Shown here in pieces: positions 49,404-60,776 of a stretch of DNA of 64,000 bases. This DNA is from Eutypa lata (Eukaryota > Ascomycota > Sordariomycetes > Xylariales > Diatrypaceae), in contig JAKULF010000003.1 in the NCBI GenBank assembly GCA_022661535.1, positions 4,836,001 to 4,900,000 on the forward strand, given 5' to 3'. A model generated the notes under the pieces. The model worked only from the letters and a program-made list of their open reading frames with translations. It ran no database searches and had not been told where the DNA came from. A program made the position numbers and the translations under genes. The first letter of the stretch is position 1, and every line of letters begins with the position of its first letter.

Positions 49404-52178
49404 CTAGATGTCAACGGCAAGCGCTTTACCCTTCAGCACTGAACCTATATTGATATCCATATCAATGCCTTCATCGCCATCCTCGTTAGCCTGCTCTGAA
49501 AGAAGAGTTTTGAGTCGTTCTTCGATTCGATGTCCTTCATCAAGATTCATGTCGATGCCGCCTCCAAGCTCACCTTCAGTCATATAATTATCATATAACT
49601 GGACTTGGTCGACAAGTTTCAGCAAATGCTGTGTATCATAATGTAAGATTAAGATCAAGAGCAAAGTTTGATCATCCTCTGGCGAGTTTTCTAATGGCAT
49701 TAGACTACTTTTTACTCTCCTGAGTTTTGGCCTGGTGCCACTGCCCTCTTCTGCACTGATGGATTTCTGCCTACGTAACAGATAGGCTCGAGGATCTCCT
49801 GTTGGAAATACAGTTTTGACTGGCTCCTTATCCACTGTAGAAGACGGTGAGTCCGAGTGGACGTTAGTGGGCCTTAGTTGGCTGGATGACTTTCGTCGCT
49901 CACTGCGTCGATGACTCTTTGTAGGGATGCGTTGCTGTGAGAGCTGGCGATCCAATTGCTGCCTCGCGGAGGAGAACACCGTCTCAACATTCACACTATC
50001 ATCATTGTTCTGGCTCGTAGGGCTGCTAAACGGTACTGCCTGATGCTGGACTCCATGTCGTCGTAGGGAATGATTTCTCGATCCCACATTTTCTCCATTG
50101 AATGAAATTCTGGTCTGCTTGAGGCTGTCAGAAATTCCACTAGGCTCTAAGTCGCATTGTTCTTCTCTTTGGCTAGATGGTCTTTGGACCGAGGAAGGAG
50201 GTGTCCAAGGAAGTTGGTGAGAACGCCGACGGAGGCTTCGACGGACGCTCATACTGGGGTGTGCCATCCCCTTACCAGAGCTTTCCTGTGAGGCCAATTG
50301 CATTGGACTAGACATCGGGCTCCGATATGGGCCACCTGGCACAACACCTCCATCATGACTAGTGTCCATGGTTCTATGCAAATGCAAGCTGTGTGGCACA
50401 TCGAGATCTCCAGGAGGGCCTCTAGGATGTTGGAGAATAGGCATTTCTGGCGTGAATGGTGAACCACATGCTTCACTTGGTAAGAACGTTATCTGATCTC
50501 CTGAATTTGCTGTGTCGCATATTTGATGATTCGTTGTCTGGTTCATCTTTGCAATGATCCATGGATTCAGGTCTTGCATAGGACCTATCTCTACGTTATT
50601 GGGCTCTCCTCTAGAGTCTAGAATTTTGTGAGTCGGCTTGGCCCTCTTTCCTCGCTGGTTCTTATCCATACGTTCGTTGAGGTCGGTGGACATATCTACT
50701 CTCCAATGCAAGGGATTTGAGTTCGTCGTGTTGTGTTCAGTAGTTGTACGCTCCGGCGATGCTTGACTCTGCCATGAATCAATAGCCTGCCTATTTATTG
50801 GCTTGAAGGAGGTTGTGTTGGCTACCTCGCGCTGTGGACGCTTCTGGAGGGAATAAAGGTCCTTAGATATAGACATTGTGCATGCGTCTTGATCTCGTCC
50901 ACGGATCGACTCCAAATGGCTTCCCTCGTCAGCTACTGTAGAGGAGAGGAAACCAAGAGCGTCCTGTGATCTAGTAATTGTGTTAGAATTGGGCAAATTG
51001 GCAGTGCGGCCTTCCATGGTAACTGTTTCATACCTCTTAAGGCCAAGGCTCTCATTCATGGAGCAATTTGGCTGGTTCACTTCAGCAGACTTATATACTT
51101 CCTTGCAGAGGGCTTCAAAGCTATCGTGCAGAAACATCTCATCGGTGAAGAGAACTTCATCTTTAGATGGTTCAACGTTGGCATCATAGCTACCTCTGGG
51201 ACAAATAATGTTGAGTCGGATAAAATACCCGCCAGATCGCTCTGATGACAGACAGCTCTCAAGTCTAGTGGTATAAGTCTGTAGCAACTTTTTGACAGTG
51301 CCTTTTTTGGCAGAGACTGGCCGACCGTCCACTGAGAAGTAGTGTTGCTTCGAAAGCTTGCAGTGATCAGCTTCTGGGTCCATGATGTAAGCTTCGAAAG
51401 TGTAGCTATCCGTGTTGGAAGAATTCTGGTGATCACTTGATATCGTAAGCTCCGTCCTCGGTTCATCTACTCGAATAATCCTTTCAAGGCAACGAGTGGC
51501 AATCTCTTTGCCAGCTATTTGAAGTACTGCTTCCTTTATACCAGCATCTCGCTTGGGCGAGTATGACCAATTCTTCTTGGGATTCTGGAGTACCCTAAAG
51601 GTAAGTTTGATATTGGGTCTTGCCATGCCGTAGGTTTGGAGTAGTTCCAGGATCTTGTCCAGCGTTTTAGTAGATTCCTTGATGGCCACTTGTTCACGGA
51701 CTGGCAGTCGTCCAAACAGTTCCGTGACGCGCACAGTCGTTCCAACGGGCACAGAAGCTTTCTGTTGTTGATCCACGCCTCCAATTCCACTGCCAAGGTG
51801 AAGTGTAGCCCCTACAGGATCTTCGGCAGTTCTGGTAATGACAGTTATTTTAGCCATCGTATTTGCAGCAGCCAGAGCCTCACCACGGAAACCTAACGTC
51901 TTGCTGCCATGGGTTCTCAACTCTTCGAAACTTCGAAGCTTGCTGGTATGGCCATGTCTGCCGAGTGAATCGTAGTCATTGGAGTGAATACCAATTCCAT
52001 TGTCTCGGACTTCAATCTTGCTGATAGTGTCAGGTGAGATTAGGACTTCTACTGTAGTCGCCTTTGCATCTATCGCATTATCTAGGAGCTCTTTCACTAG
52101 GGTAGCTGGCGTAGTGATGACCAAGGGAGAGCCCAAGAGTCTGGTTGTCGAGCTAGGTAGTGGCGATATTAGAGACAT
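49404..52178 (-). CDS. MutL-family DNA mismatch repair protein, MLH2/hPMS1 type
   Basis: The ATG at 52178 gives 924 residues starting MSLISPLPSSTTRLLGSPLV. The GHL ATPase motifs are intact: LVKELLDNAIDA, RDNGIGI, HTSKL and TLGFRGEAL, then GTTVRVTELFGRLPVREQ and a MutL transducer region ending in NVEPSKDEVLF. The next ~500 residues are Ser/Pro/Gln/Arg-rich and look disordered. I find no DQHAxxERI-type metallo-endonuclease motif at the C-terminus, which separates it from yeast Pms1/human PMS2 and points to the MLH2/hPMS1 branch. That partner dimerises with MLH1 and has accessory roles in mismatch repair and meiotic gene conversion. An open frame continues 19 codons upstream but lacks an ATG. 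The start lies 885 bases from RIB4, divergent. Confidence 0.88.
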   Translation of the reverse strand: MSLISPLPSSTTRLLGSPLVITTPATLVKELLDNAIDAKATTVEVLISPDTISKIEVRDNGIGIHSNDYDSLGRHGHTSKLRSFEELRTHGSKTLGFRGEALAAANTMAKITVITRTAEDPVGATLHLGSGIGGVDQQQKASVPVGTTVRVTELFGRLPVREQVAIKESTKTLDKILELLQTYGMARPNIKLTFRVLQNPKKNWSYSPKRDAGIKEAVLQIAGKEIATRCLERIIRVDEPRTELTISSDHQNSSNTDSYTFEAYIMDPEADHCKLSKQHYFSVDGRPVSAKKGTVKKLLQTYTTRLESCLSSERSGGYFIRLNIICPRGSYDANVEPSKDEVLFTDEMFLHDSFEALCKEVYKSAEVNQPNCSMNESLGLKRYETVTMEGRTANLPNSNTITRSQDALGFLSSTVADEGSHLESIRGRDQDACTMSISKDLYSLQKRPQREVANTTSFKPINRQAIDSWQSQASPERTTTEHNTTNSNPLHWRVDMSTDLNERMDKNQRGKRAKPTHKILDSRGEPNNVEIGPMQDLNPWIIAKMNQTTNHQICDTANSGDQITFLPSEACGSPFTPEMPILQHPRGPPGDLDVPHSLHLHRTMDTSHDGGVVPGGPYRSPMSSPMQLASQESSGKGMAHPSMSVRRSLRRRSHQLPWTPPSSVQRPSSQREEQCDLEPSGISDSLKQTRISFNGENVGSRNHSLRRHGVQHQAVPFSSPTSQNNDDSVNVETVFSSARQQLDRQLSQQRIPTKSHRRSERRKSSSQLRPTNVHSDSPSSTVDKEPVKTVFPTGDPRAYLLRRQKSISAEEGSGTRPKLRRVKSSLMPLENSPEDDQTLLLILILHYDTQHLLKLVDQVQLYDNYMTEGELGGGIDMNLDEGHRIEERLKTLLSEQANEDGDEGIDMDINIGSVLKGKALAVDI

Positions 52179-53063
52179 TATGAACCTAAGAGTAGCTAAA
52201 GATGGAAATCGAAGAGAAAGAGAGAATGGGTTCAAGACTATAAATCACCTCAAGTGACTCTATTGTGGTAGAGTAGAAGATACTTGGGAACATGTGTAGA
52301 GAAGTATATATTTATAGGTTATATAGGCCAGACACAAGATTCCGTTACTCGAATGACTGGTAATTGACTATATATACTTGTTCTTGAGACTGAAAGATGA
52401 AGTGGAATCAGAATAAGAGGCACCCGGCCCGACTTGACACCAAAAAGGTCCGATGAACTGTCTGTTGCATGTAGCCTACCTCTACGAGGCAGGTGCAATA
52501 TGACTATTACACGCATTTTTTGAGGACAACTTCAAATTAAGGAAGCAGTTGCAAGTGGGACTTTCCATCATCATGGTTCTTCAAGTTTGGGGGAACCAAC
52601 GACCGAGAGTGTATAAAGGGGGTACCAAGTTGTGACAGCTGGTGACAGCTGTATGAAGTTCGTACTATACACAGGAGCAGCTGTCACATGTGGCCCAGCA
52701 ACCCCAGGTGCTACGAACTCCCAGCGTAGCACGTCACGTCACTCAAGTAGCACCCCTGCCCCACCATGTTATGCCCCTCCCAACACTGGAGTAAGAGCTG
52801 CATTGATCTCGTTTGCTTCCGTCCCTCTACTACACTACATACAATCTACACTACTAGAGTAGGCACCAGATTCTAATCGATCAATCACAAGGCAAAGAAA
52901 ATAGTTCATCGGAGGTGATCTCGTCTAAATATCCGTCCATTCATACGACCAACTACATAAATTCACGCGTATACTCGACTCCCACATACCTACCTACCTA
53001 CCCTGCTACCTTACGTACCTCGGACTCACCCGTCTTACCCGCATCCCCTCAAACTTAACAACC
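52179..53063. promoter_or_regulatory. Divergent intergenic region (MutL homologue / RIB4)
   Basis: 885 bases between two start codons must hold both promoters. GTGACAGCTG is repeated in tandem near 52632-52652. CTACCTACCTACC lies near 52990-53001, close upstream of RIB4. No clear TATA box, and no gene. Confidence 0.5.
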
Positions 53064-53855
53064 ATGGCGACGCACACCATCAAGGGCCCTACGCCGGAGC
53101 AGCACAATGGCAGCGGCCTGCGCATCGGCATCGTTCACGCGCGGTGGAACACCAGCATCATCGAGCCGCTCCTGAAGGGGACGACGGAGAAGCTGCTGGC
53201 TTGCGGCGTCGCCGAGTCCAACATCGTCGTGCAGTCGGTGCCGGGATCGTGGGAGCTGCCCATTGCCGTGCAAAGGTATGTGCTTGATTTATGATTATCA
53301 TCAAGTGTACACAGACAGACAGATCCTTTGCCTTTCGGATCTAGTCTTCCCTACACACTCACTACTGTCCCTTGTATTCAATGCGTGCAACATCTAGTCT
53401 CTATAGTCCCAAAGAAAACTAACTGAACCCCCACCCCTCAATCCAGACTCTACACAGCCTCTCAAATCCAACAATCAACCACGGGCACAACATCAGCCGG
53501 CGACCTCCTCGGCGGCTCGACAACCGACTTAACCGCGCTCCCTACCACCACCACCTCCTCATCCACCTCGGCTCGTCAGCCCTTCGACGCCATCATCGCG
53601 ATCGGCGTGCTGATCAAGGGCGAGACGATGCACTTCGAGTACATCTCGGACGCCGTGTCGCAGGGCCTGATGCGGGTGGGTCTCGACCTGGGCATCCCCG
53701 TCATCTTCGGGGTCCTGACTGTCCTTAGCGACGACCAGGCCCGCGCCCGCGCCGGCGTGGGCGCCGGCTCCCACAACCACGGCGAGGATTGGGGCCTCGC
53801 CGCAGTGGAGCTCGGCGTCAAGCGCGCCGCTTGGGCTAAGGGCAAGATCGAGTAG
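53064..53855 (+). CDS. rib4: 6,7-dimethyl-8-ribityllumazine synthase (riboflavin biosynthesis)
   Basis: Exons 53064-53275 and 53447-53855 are separated by a 171-nt intron (GTATGT...ATCCAG) and give 206 residues. Motifs: [10 protein letters not shown] with the substrate-binding Trp near the N-terminus, [23 protein letters not shown] with the catalytic His (~133), [17 protein letters not shown] and HNHGEDWG. The enzyme joins 5-amino-6-ribitylamino-uracil with 3,4-dihydroxy-2-butanone 4-phosphate to give lumazine, the riboflavin precursor, and normally forms pentamers or icosahedral shells. Residues ~80-115 are a Ser/Thr/Gly-rich insertion ([14 protein letters not shown] and a Thr/Ser run) at the start of exon 2, absent from bacterial enzymes. 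It converges on the next gene. Confidence 0.96.
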
Positions 53856-54846
53856 TCAGCCTGCCTACCTACCGATTTGTATACAGGTGGATAAGGCAAG
53901 CAAGTGGGTGAGGGAATGTGGGGGAGGAGGGGCGGGGAGGAATGTGAGATATGAGACAGAACAGAAAGAGTCAAAAAAAATAAGAAGAAAGATAAGCCAA
54001 TGTGACGCTAAGTGTGCGTATGTATGTGTCTTTGTATGTCTGTCTACCTTGTAGACGTGGGAAACCAGGATACCAATGAAGAAGAAAAAACACATCAGAC
54101 ATATACCTACCTACCTACCTACCGATCCATCATGGCCCATCCATGAGACCCTCCCAAGTACCGATCATCCACCCATCCATCTACGGGACGTGGGAGAGAT
54201 CCTGCCCGGCACCGGTGCCGGTCCAGAGAGACGCTACCAAGCAAAATACGGGTCTGCAGGTAGAAAACCCAAATTCAAAGTCTACACAGCACATCATCGT
54301 CAGCGGCTTGCGTAATAGACGTTTACTAGAGTTTTGCACTACGGGACATGACTCGTAATGCCCTTTTTTTTTGTTTCAAGCCCGCCCATATGATAAAAGA
54401 TGCAGTATGTAAGGTGAGGTATAAGACCGCGAACGCCGGTTTCTCAAGGTATTAGATTACTTGTATGTTAGGTCTGCCTGTCTATCGTGACTCGTCCTCC
54501 CACACACACACCAAGTTTCCTAGATAAAACGGCCGCAGTGCCTCGAATCTCTCTACAACGCAAAGATAGATTCTCGCTCCCAGATATGACGCCCGCCCTC
54601 CCGTCCTGTTTGACAACAGCTTCGGTTCCCTGGCCACGGCGGGACCAGAGCATCCCCCGCAAGAAATAATAATAATAGATACGATGGCACCACCTCCAGA
54701 CCTTCTAACCAGGAAATTAACGGCCGGGCCCCAAATAAATAATGCTGTCCTTGACTGCTGCCGCCTGGGTTGGTACCGATATCCCCAATATCTAACTGAT
54801 AAAAAAAAAAAGTTGGCATTGCCAGCCAAATGCAAATGCGACCTTT
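53856..54846. other. Convergent intergenic region
   Basis: 991 bases between two stop codons. (CTAC)n near 54103-54120 and (CCAT)n near 54126-54180 are visible. No gene seen. Confidence 0.6.
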
Positions 54847-57790
54847 CTAGCTGATGAGCGCCCCAATATCGCTTCCGAAACTCTTCTTGGATCGCCACAT
54901 GTTCTTTTTCTTTTCTCGCTTCGCCTTCATCGCCTCCCAGCCTTCTTCATCATCCTCGTCATCGTCGTCCTTGTTGGAAACTGGGATCGCCCGGATTTCG
55001 CTGTGGAGCTTAGACATAGTGGGGAGGGCACCCGACATGGTCGAAGTACGCGAACCCGGGTTCTGGCCAATGCTCGAAACAGGTCGGTAACGACCCGGCA
55101 AGCCGATGTTGCTACGCTCTGAAGGAGCAATCGATGGTGCGTAACCAGTTCCTTGGATACGTATCGACGGAGCATATCCCGGTTGGGGTGGCTGGATCCA
55201 AGAATCCGAACTTGGTTGAACCATGCTCATTGTACGCATTTGATTATCTCTTGACAGACCTTGACCCAGACCTTGACCCAGTCCGTTTCCCATCCCGTTT
55301 CCCATTGGGTCCCCAAGGAACGAATTCCGCCCCATGTCGTTGACTGATCCGAGGGATTGTGTAGGTGTATGTCCTTGAGGACGCAATTGCCCTTGCTCTT
55401 GCCCCTGACCTTGACCTTGAGCGGCCATCATTTGCATGAATTGCATTTGCATTTGCATGAACTGGTTCATCTGCTGAGTCATCTGGATTTGTGCTTGATC
55501 ACCCGGTGTCATCATAGGGGGTTGCATCTGTCCCATACCCATTGGATACATCATCTGGGGGGGAATTCCAGCTGCGGGATCAAACCCTCCATTCATCGGC
55601 ATGCTCGGGGGCATTGGCGACGGGCTACCACGTCTCATAGCCTTCGCACGTTCCTCTTTAGCAATCACACCTACCAGACCACCGGTGGGTAGGGAAAGAT
55701 TCTGGTTTGGTGCTGGCGCACCTCCCCCAAGAGCAAAGGATTCTCGAGGAGGCTGGTTGATGAGCCCTGCCCCAAGGTACGGATCCCGAGGTAATTTTCT
55801 AGCAAAGGGTGGCAGACGTCCACCAGCTCCACCATTAGGCGTGTTACTGTCTCCACTGATCGATCCCGGTCCGGCCATGTTTTGAGACTGCATCATCGAT
55901 GCTCTCAAGTTCGGGTTTGATGGTGTTGCGCTAAGCCGAGTCGGCGGCCGATTCCTGCTAGGAAACCCATGTGCTTGGAGAATGGCTAGAGGAACTTCTT
56001 CATCCGACGATCCGTCCGAAGGTGGCGATGTTGACCTGCTTTTGTCGATACCATCATGCATAGGCAAGTTCGGGGTACTTAGTGACACAGACAGGTTTGG
56101 CCGGGTTGGCGGAGCATTCGAGGCAGACTCCCCCGTAACTTTCATCATCTGCTGCCTATAGACCGTCATGTGGGCCTCTTGTTTTCGGCGCTGTTTTGCA
56201 AGCTGCTTCTGCTTCTCCAAGTCATCTTCTTCGTCATCATCGTAATTAACTTCTTCCTCACTATCAGATCCATCCTTATCAGCGCCGTCCATAATCTCCC
56301 TTTTGACCTTGTCGTCACGATACTGTTCAAACTGCTCCGGAGTCATAACCTTAGTTTGTGGTGGTTCGGTCTTGGAACGCAATCCAATACGAGGGGCGAA
56401 TTTCTCCCGGCGGCCTGGAGAGTTCGCAAACATGTTTTCATCGTTTGCATACGTTTCAGTCAATGTAGAGCGGAACTGAGAAGGTCTCTCATCATTCCTG
56501 CGATATCGACTGCTTGTATCATTGCCAGCCCGTGCACTATTCAAGAATTGAGTAGCTGCCAGAGAATCTGCCAACAGCGTTGTATCTTCGTCATCTTCTT
56601 CCGAAAGTCGGGGGTCTGAAGGGGTGGCACGATGATTGTGTCTCGGGACTGGTGGCGGCCCTGCAGCCATATAAGCATTGGCCGGGGACTGAATGGGAGC
56701 CGAGCCCAACAACCCGTCAGTCGACGTCTGGCTATTCCACGAATGTTGCGGAGGTTCGATAGTAGCGGTAGGGTCCAATTTTAGGGGGGACGGTTGGCTG
56801 TTACGGTTGGCCGTCAAATTACGCTCTTTTAGTGTCGCCACGCTCGATCGTTTATCGAATTTCGAAAACATAGTGCTCAAGTCACCGCCAAGGTCAAGCT
56901 TGAAACTATCCTCAACCCGTGGCGGTGTTGCGGTACTAACGGAAGAGGTTGTCGGGGCACGAGAACGACCACCGGGGGTCGCAGGCTCATTCGAATATGA
57001 CTCGGGGATGGATGGAACTGGCTCTTCCGCGGGTATCGATGGTAAGGAATTCTTCTTATTCCCAAAGGAAAATGTTCGGGCTTGCCTGAGGAAACCGCTA
57101 GGCTTGGGAACTGGTGGGATATCGTCTAGTGCTACGTGCTTTCGACTATTTCCTTTCCATTCATCTTTCTGTGGAGGTTGAGGCGCGTAATCGGTGGATG
57201 AAGGGGCAGTTGAGGCCGCGCTGTGACGAGATGAGTTATCTGATGCTGTCTTGGTAGTGTTGGAACTGCCACTGCCACTAGCAAAATACCAGTCAGCAAC
57301 GTATCCAAGACTATACTAGTAAGTCTGACTCATGCAAGGATATGGGTGAGACATTGCGACACTGAACCAGCCACTACTAAGTGTGGCAATGCTACAATAT
57401 GGAAATTGTATGTTTAGACATGCTGAAGGCCCAAAGAAAGCACTCTTTGACAATGTGAGCCGACTCGATGACCGAATTTTGCAAGACGGACCCAAGTACC
57501 GAGAGACGCAACCAAACCAAGCCAGAACCAAAAAAAGAGAGATTTTAGACCTTATGCACATACCGATTGTGTGTCAACCCTGCAAATAGGTTGTCCTCCA
57601 TGGCCACTTCAGAAGCACTGGTTTTTGGTCGGTAATGCGCTGCCTTTGCTGCCATCCTCGCTCCACCATCAAACGACTTCATGTTCGTATCAGCACGGTC
57701 GAGGACCCGGAAGGAAGGCTCTGCTACGGCTCCATTTGTGTCATCTTGTGCGGTAGATCTCCGCCTGAAAGTGACTGGAAATCTGGGCAT
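54847..57790 (-). CDS. Conserved fungal disordered protein, function unknown
   Basis: Exons 57790-57564 and 57277-54847 flank a 286-nt intron (donor GTATGT, branch GCTGAC, acceptor GCTAG) and give 885 residues. The N-terminus is MPRFPVTFRRRSTAQDD and SFDGGARMAAKAAHYRP. A block near 150-235 reads FRLQ-free Ser/Pro sequence, then FKLDLGGDLSTMFSKFDKRS. The middle has an acidic stretch (SDSEEEVNYDDDEEDDLE), a basic coiled stretch (KQKQLAKQRRKQEAH), and a Met/Gln/Pro-rich segment (QMNQFMQMQMQFMQMMAAQ). The C-terminus holds SERSNIGLPGRYRPVSS and a basic tail, EEGWEAMKAKREKKKNMW. Conserved blocks recur among filamentous fungi, but I know no assigned function. Gln/Met-rich tracts suggest a role in condensates or RNA-protein bodies, which is only a guess. 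There may be a further 5' exon I cannot see. Confidence 0.82.
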
Positions 57791-60776
57791 ATAGAAGACT
57801 TGAAAAAAATTAGGATGCTGAATTTATGGCAAACCCATAAAAGGCCAGCGTATTTTTTTGGTGTGGCTCAAACTGTATCCTATTCCGAACAGTAAATTCT
57901 CACGTAAGACGACTGGGCTGATCGTAAAGCTGACGAAGGTAAATTTGTTGTTCGGCAAGGGCTATCGGGGTTTGCCCTGTCAAGTCTCGGAACGTGACGC
58001 GAGCGATCGGACTGCTGCATGAAATGGTCAACAAAGTTCTGTCGATGTAACCGCCCGTGACCCTCAAGCCTCGCTGGAATAGCCACAACTTGCACAACAA
58101 CGAAAAAGATAAATGAATATAAAGCTCCCAGTTTCGGAACCACACATCATGTTGGGTAGAAACATAGGAAGACTTCTTTCCACGGATTATATAACATATA
58201 ATATATCCGAACCAAGCCGGCATCCGTGGTGATGGTCTGTTCCCAAATGGTTCGAGAAAAGAAGGCGGAGACCCATAAGGGGGTTAAGATAATCAACAAA
58301 CTGTTTGGGATGTAACACCTCCGTCGACGTTTAGGCCCACGTTGTTTGACTTTTCCTTGATCGAGTCGGAGGGAACTACCACCAACTACATATGAAGATT
58401 GAAGAAGAAAAAGGTTTAGTTACTTACATTAACTGCGACTGATCCGGGCTATGCTATCAAGAGATGTTTGAATCCTTGAGATGATAGTATGATGGAGTGA
58501 CAAACAATGTTGTTAATTAAAAGTAAAAGATGTAAGAATGAACAATGAACTACTACGTAACGATTGCTTGCCAAAAAGATGGACAGGATCAGGATCTCGC
58601 AAATAGAGAGAAACGAGAAAGTACGTAGAAAAGATACGAAGAGGGTTCGGAAATTGTAACGATTTACTCTAGCTACTTGGTAGCTAGCTAGCCCAAACCT
58701 GGAATGATCGAGGTCCCGGTGCCACCTGGTAGTATTAATATCGAACGTAAGTCGTCAGGAGTTCAAACCACGCGGCGTATGAAAATTGTGAAATATGCAA
58801 TAGAAATAATATTATCAAACAAATTGAATGAGAGGATCGATCCTATGAACGAGGAATTAACTCCAACTAGTTAAACATGCACATGAATATGGGAGATACT
58901 CAGACGAGGTTGGGAACGACGACAGCAAGAAAGGTTTTAGTTAAGTCGGGAAAAAAGGAGAGAGAAAAAAATCCGATAAATGAGATGAGTTGCTATCGCT
59001 TTTGTCAATACGATTTGATGACGGAAAGGTGAGGGCAAACAGTGCGTCTTTTACTCCTAACTGCTCTCAGTAGTAACCTATAGCTTATCTAACCACATAC
59101 ATACATACATACCTACAATACCTCAACTACTTACCTCTAATAACTACATAGTCTGCAGTAGAAACCAACCGACATCAATAATTGTCCTGCTCTAGCAAAG
59201 CGCCAAGTTGTGTAGAGCTACATGGGTGCACAGGCGCATGGCTCTTGGTACCTCCTAGCACTAGCAGGGCAGGGCGTGGCAGGGTAGGGCAGGTTGGCAG
59301 TGGGACCACTGGGAAGGTCTCGGCCATGGTTAAACCTGGTTCAGCGGCCTGTCTTCCTATGTGGTCATACTCCGGACGTTAGCTGGCCTGGGCTATTTTT
59401 GTTATTTTTTACTGGGAGGGTGGAGTGACCCGCTTCAGTTAGGTACCAAGCCAGCAAGCGTACAATACAATACAGGCGTGTGCAGGTAGTCATTCAAGTG
59501 TTGTAGGCTGAGTAACTATCACCCAAACATAACATTTCAATTGGACAATAATCGCCGCCGCAGGGATTCAATCCCGCCGTTCAACCTTTACAAACAATGA
59601 CCGGACTTCTTTTCTCTCTCCCTCTTTGTTTTGATCCGTCAGTCCGTAAAAGTGCCTGAGCATAAGAACAGCCACTAGCTGCCATGCAAACTCGGCCGGG
59701 ATATAACTAACTACTTAAGTACTTGCAAGTATGTAGGTAGGCGAGGTAGGTATGTATGCATGCATGTATGAGACTGGTCATGTCAATGTGTTAGCATTTT
59801 ACGAACTTGAGCTGGGCAAAAACAAGAATTTGCTGCAGCGCCGTATTGGATTATTATGGACTGGGCTGGCAGATCATTTAGAGAAAACGAAAGGATCTTC
59901 CTGTTGGCTTGACTGGCTTATCTGCAGTTGTGGGCCACGATTTATCTCCCCAAAACCCGAAGGCCGGGGGATGTTCAAATGGGTAATAGTTATGTGTATA
60001 ATAAAATAAGTTGATACTTCATACCTAAGATAAAAACCAGTTCTCGTGAACGTTTATTAATTACTATAAATTAAGAATATCATGAAGAAAAGACGACATT
60101 AGGCCAATAACGGACCCCAGCTATATACATATACCTACATAGGTAGGTATGTGAGAAGTCCCTGAGCGACAATGGCTTGTCGGTGGCGCCGCTGGCGAGG
60201 TCAAATGCAAGTTCACGCGTACCCAACCCCGCTACCCATGCAGCCTGGCTAACCAACCTTGAATTTTTGTGCCGTGCTCAACTCCGAGGCTGGCTTTTAA
60301 CGTTGGATGTGTGTAGTCTTTTTAAAGTCCACATACGGAATGTGTCATTACAAGACTCAAGTACTTTCAACGCCACATAAATGACGGTCTGAGAAGTGCT
60401 TACTGGCCTCAAAAAGAGAGTCAAGCTTTTCGGTTCTAGGAACTGTGTACATAGGCTGCAGCACACGGATATAAACAGGGTTAAAAAATCAAGGTGTTTA
60501 GAGTAACTATTTATTTATCTCACTCACCAGGTTTATAGTATGTGAGAGATACCAGGTAGTAGCTTAGTACCTCTGTATATCTTACATATATACTTGTATG
60601 TGTTTGTAAAGATTACTTGATTTCACCATGATAAAACGCTGCTGCTTGTTTTATTGTTTACTAACCTTTGACCAAAAAGCTCACCTAGCTAGGTATTTTC
60701 AGGTTTTCGGGATCTCAGCACTATGCACTTTCCGTAGCCATGGCTGTATGATACGGGTGCCTAGCTCCCCGCTGCC
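57791..60776. other. Intergenic region, right arm
   Basis: About 3 kb with no gene I can support. The first part is the promoter and leader side of the disordered protein gene. GCAGGGC and TGGCAGGGTAGGG repeats lie near 59268-59300, and a CATGCATG-type stretch near 59750-59770. Short frames near 59182, 59752 and 60177 lack recognisable similarity. Confidence 0.5.

Noticed and set aside
52179..52235. 19-codon N-terminal extension of the MutL homologue
   Set aside because: The open frame continues upstream but the first codon is TTG; the first ATG at 52178 gives the usual family N-terminus.
59560..59590. GGATTCAATCCC resembling a tRNA T-arm
   Set aside because: No matching A box or acceptor stem can be folded upstream. 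I found no convincing tRNA in the window.
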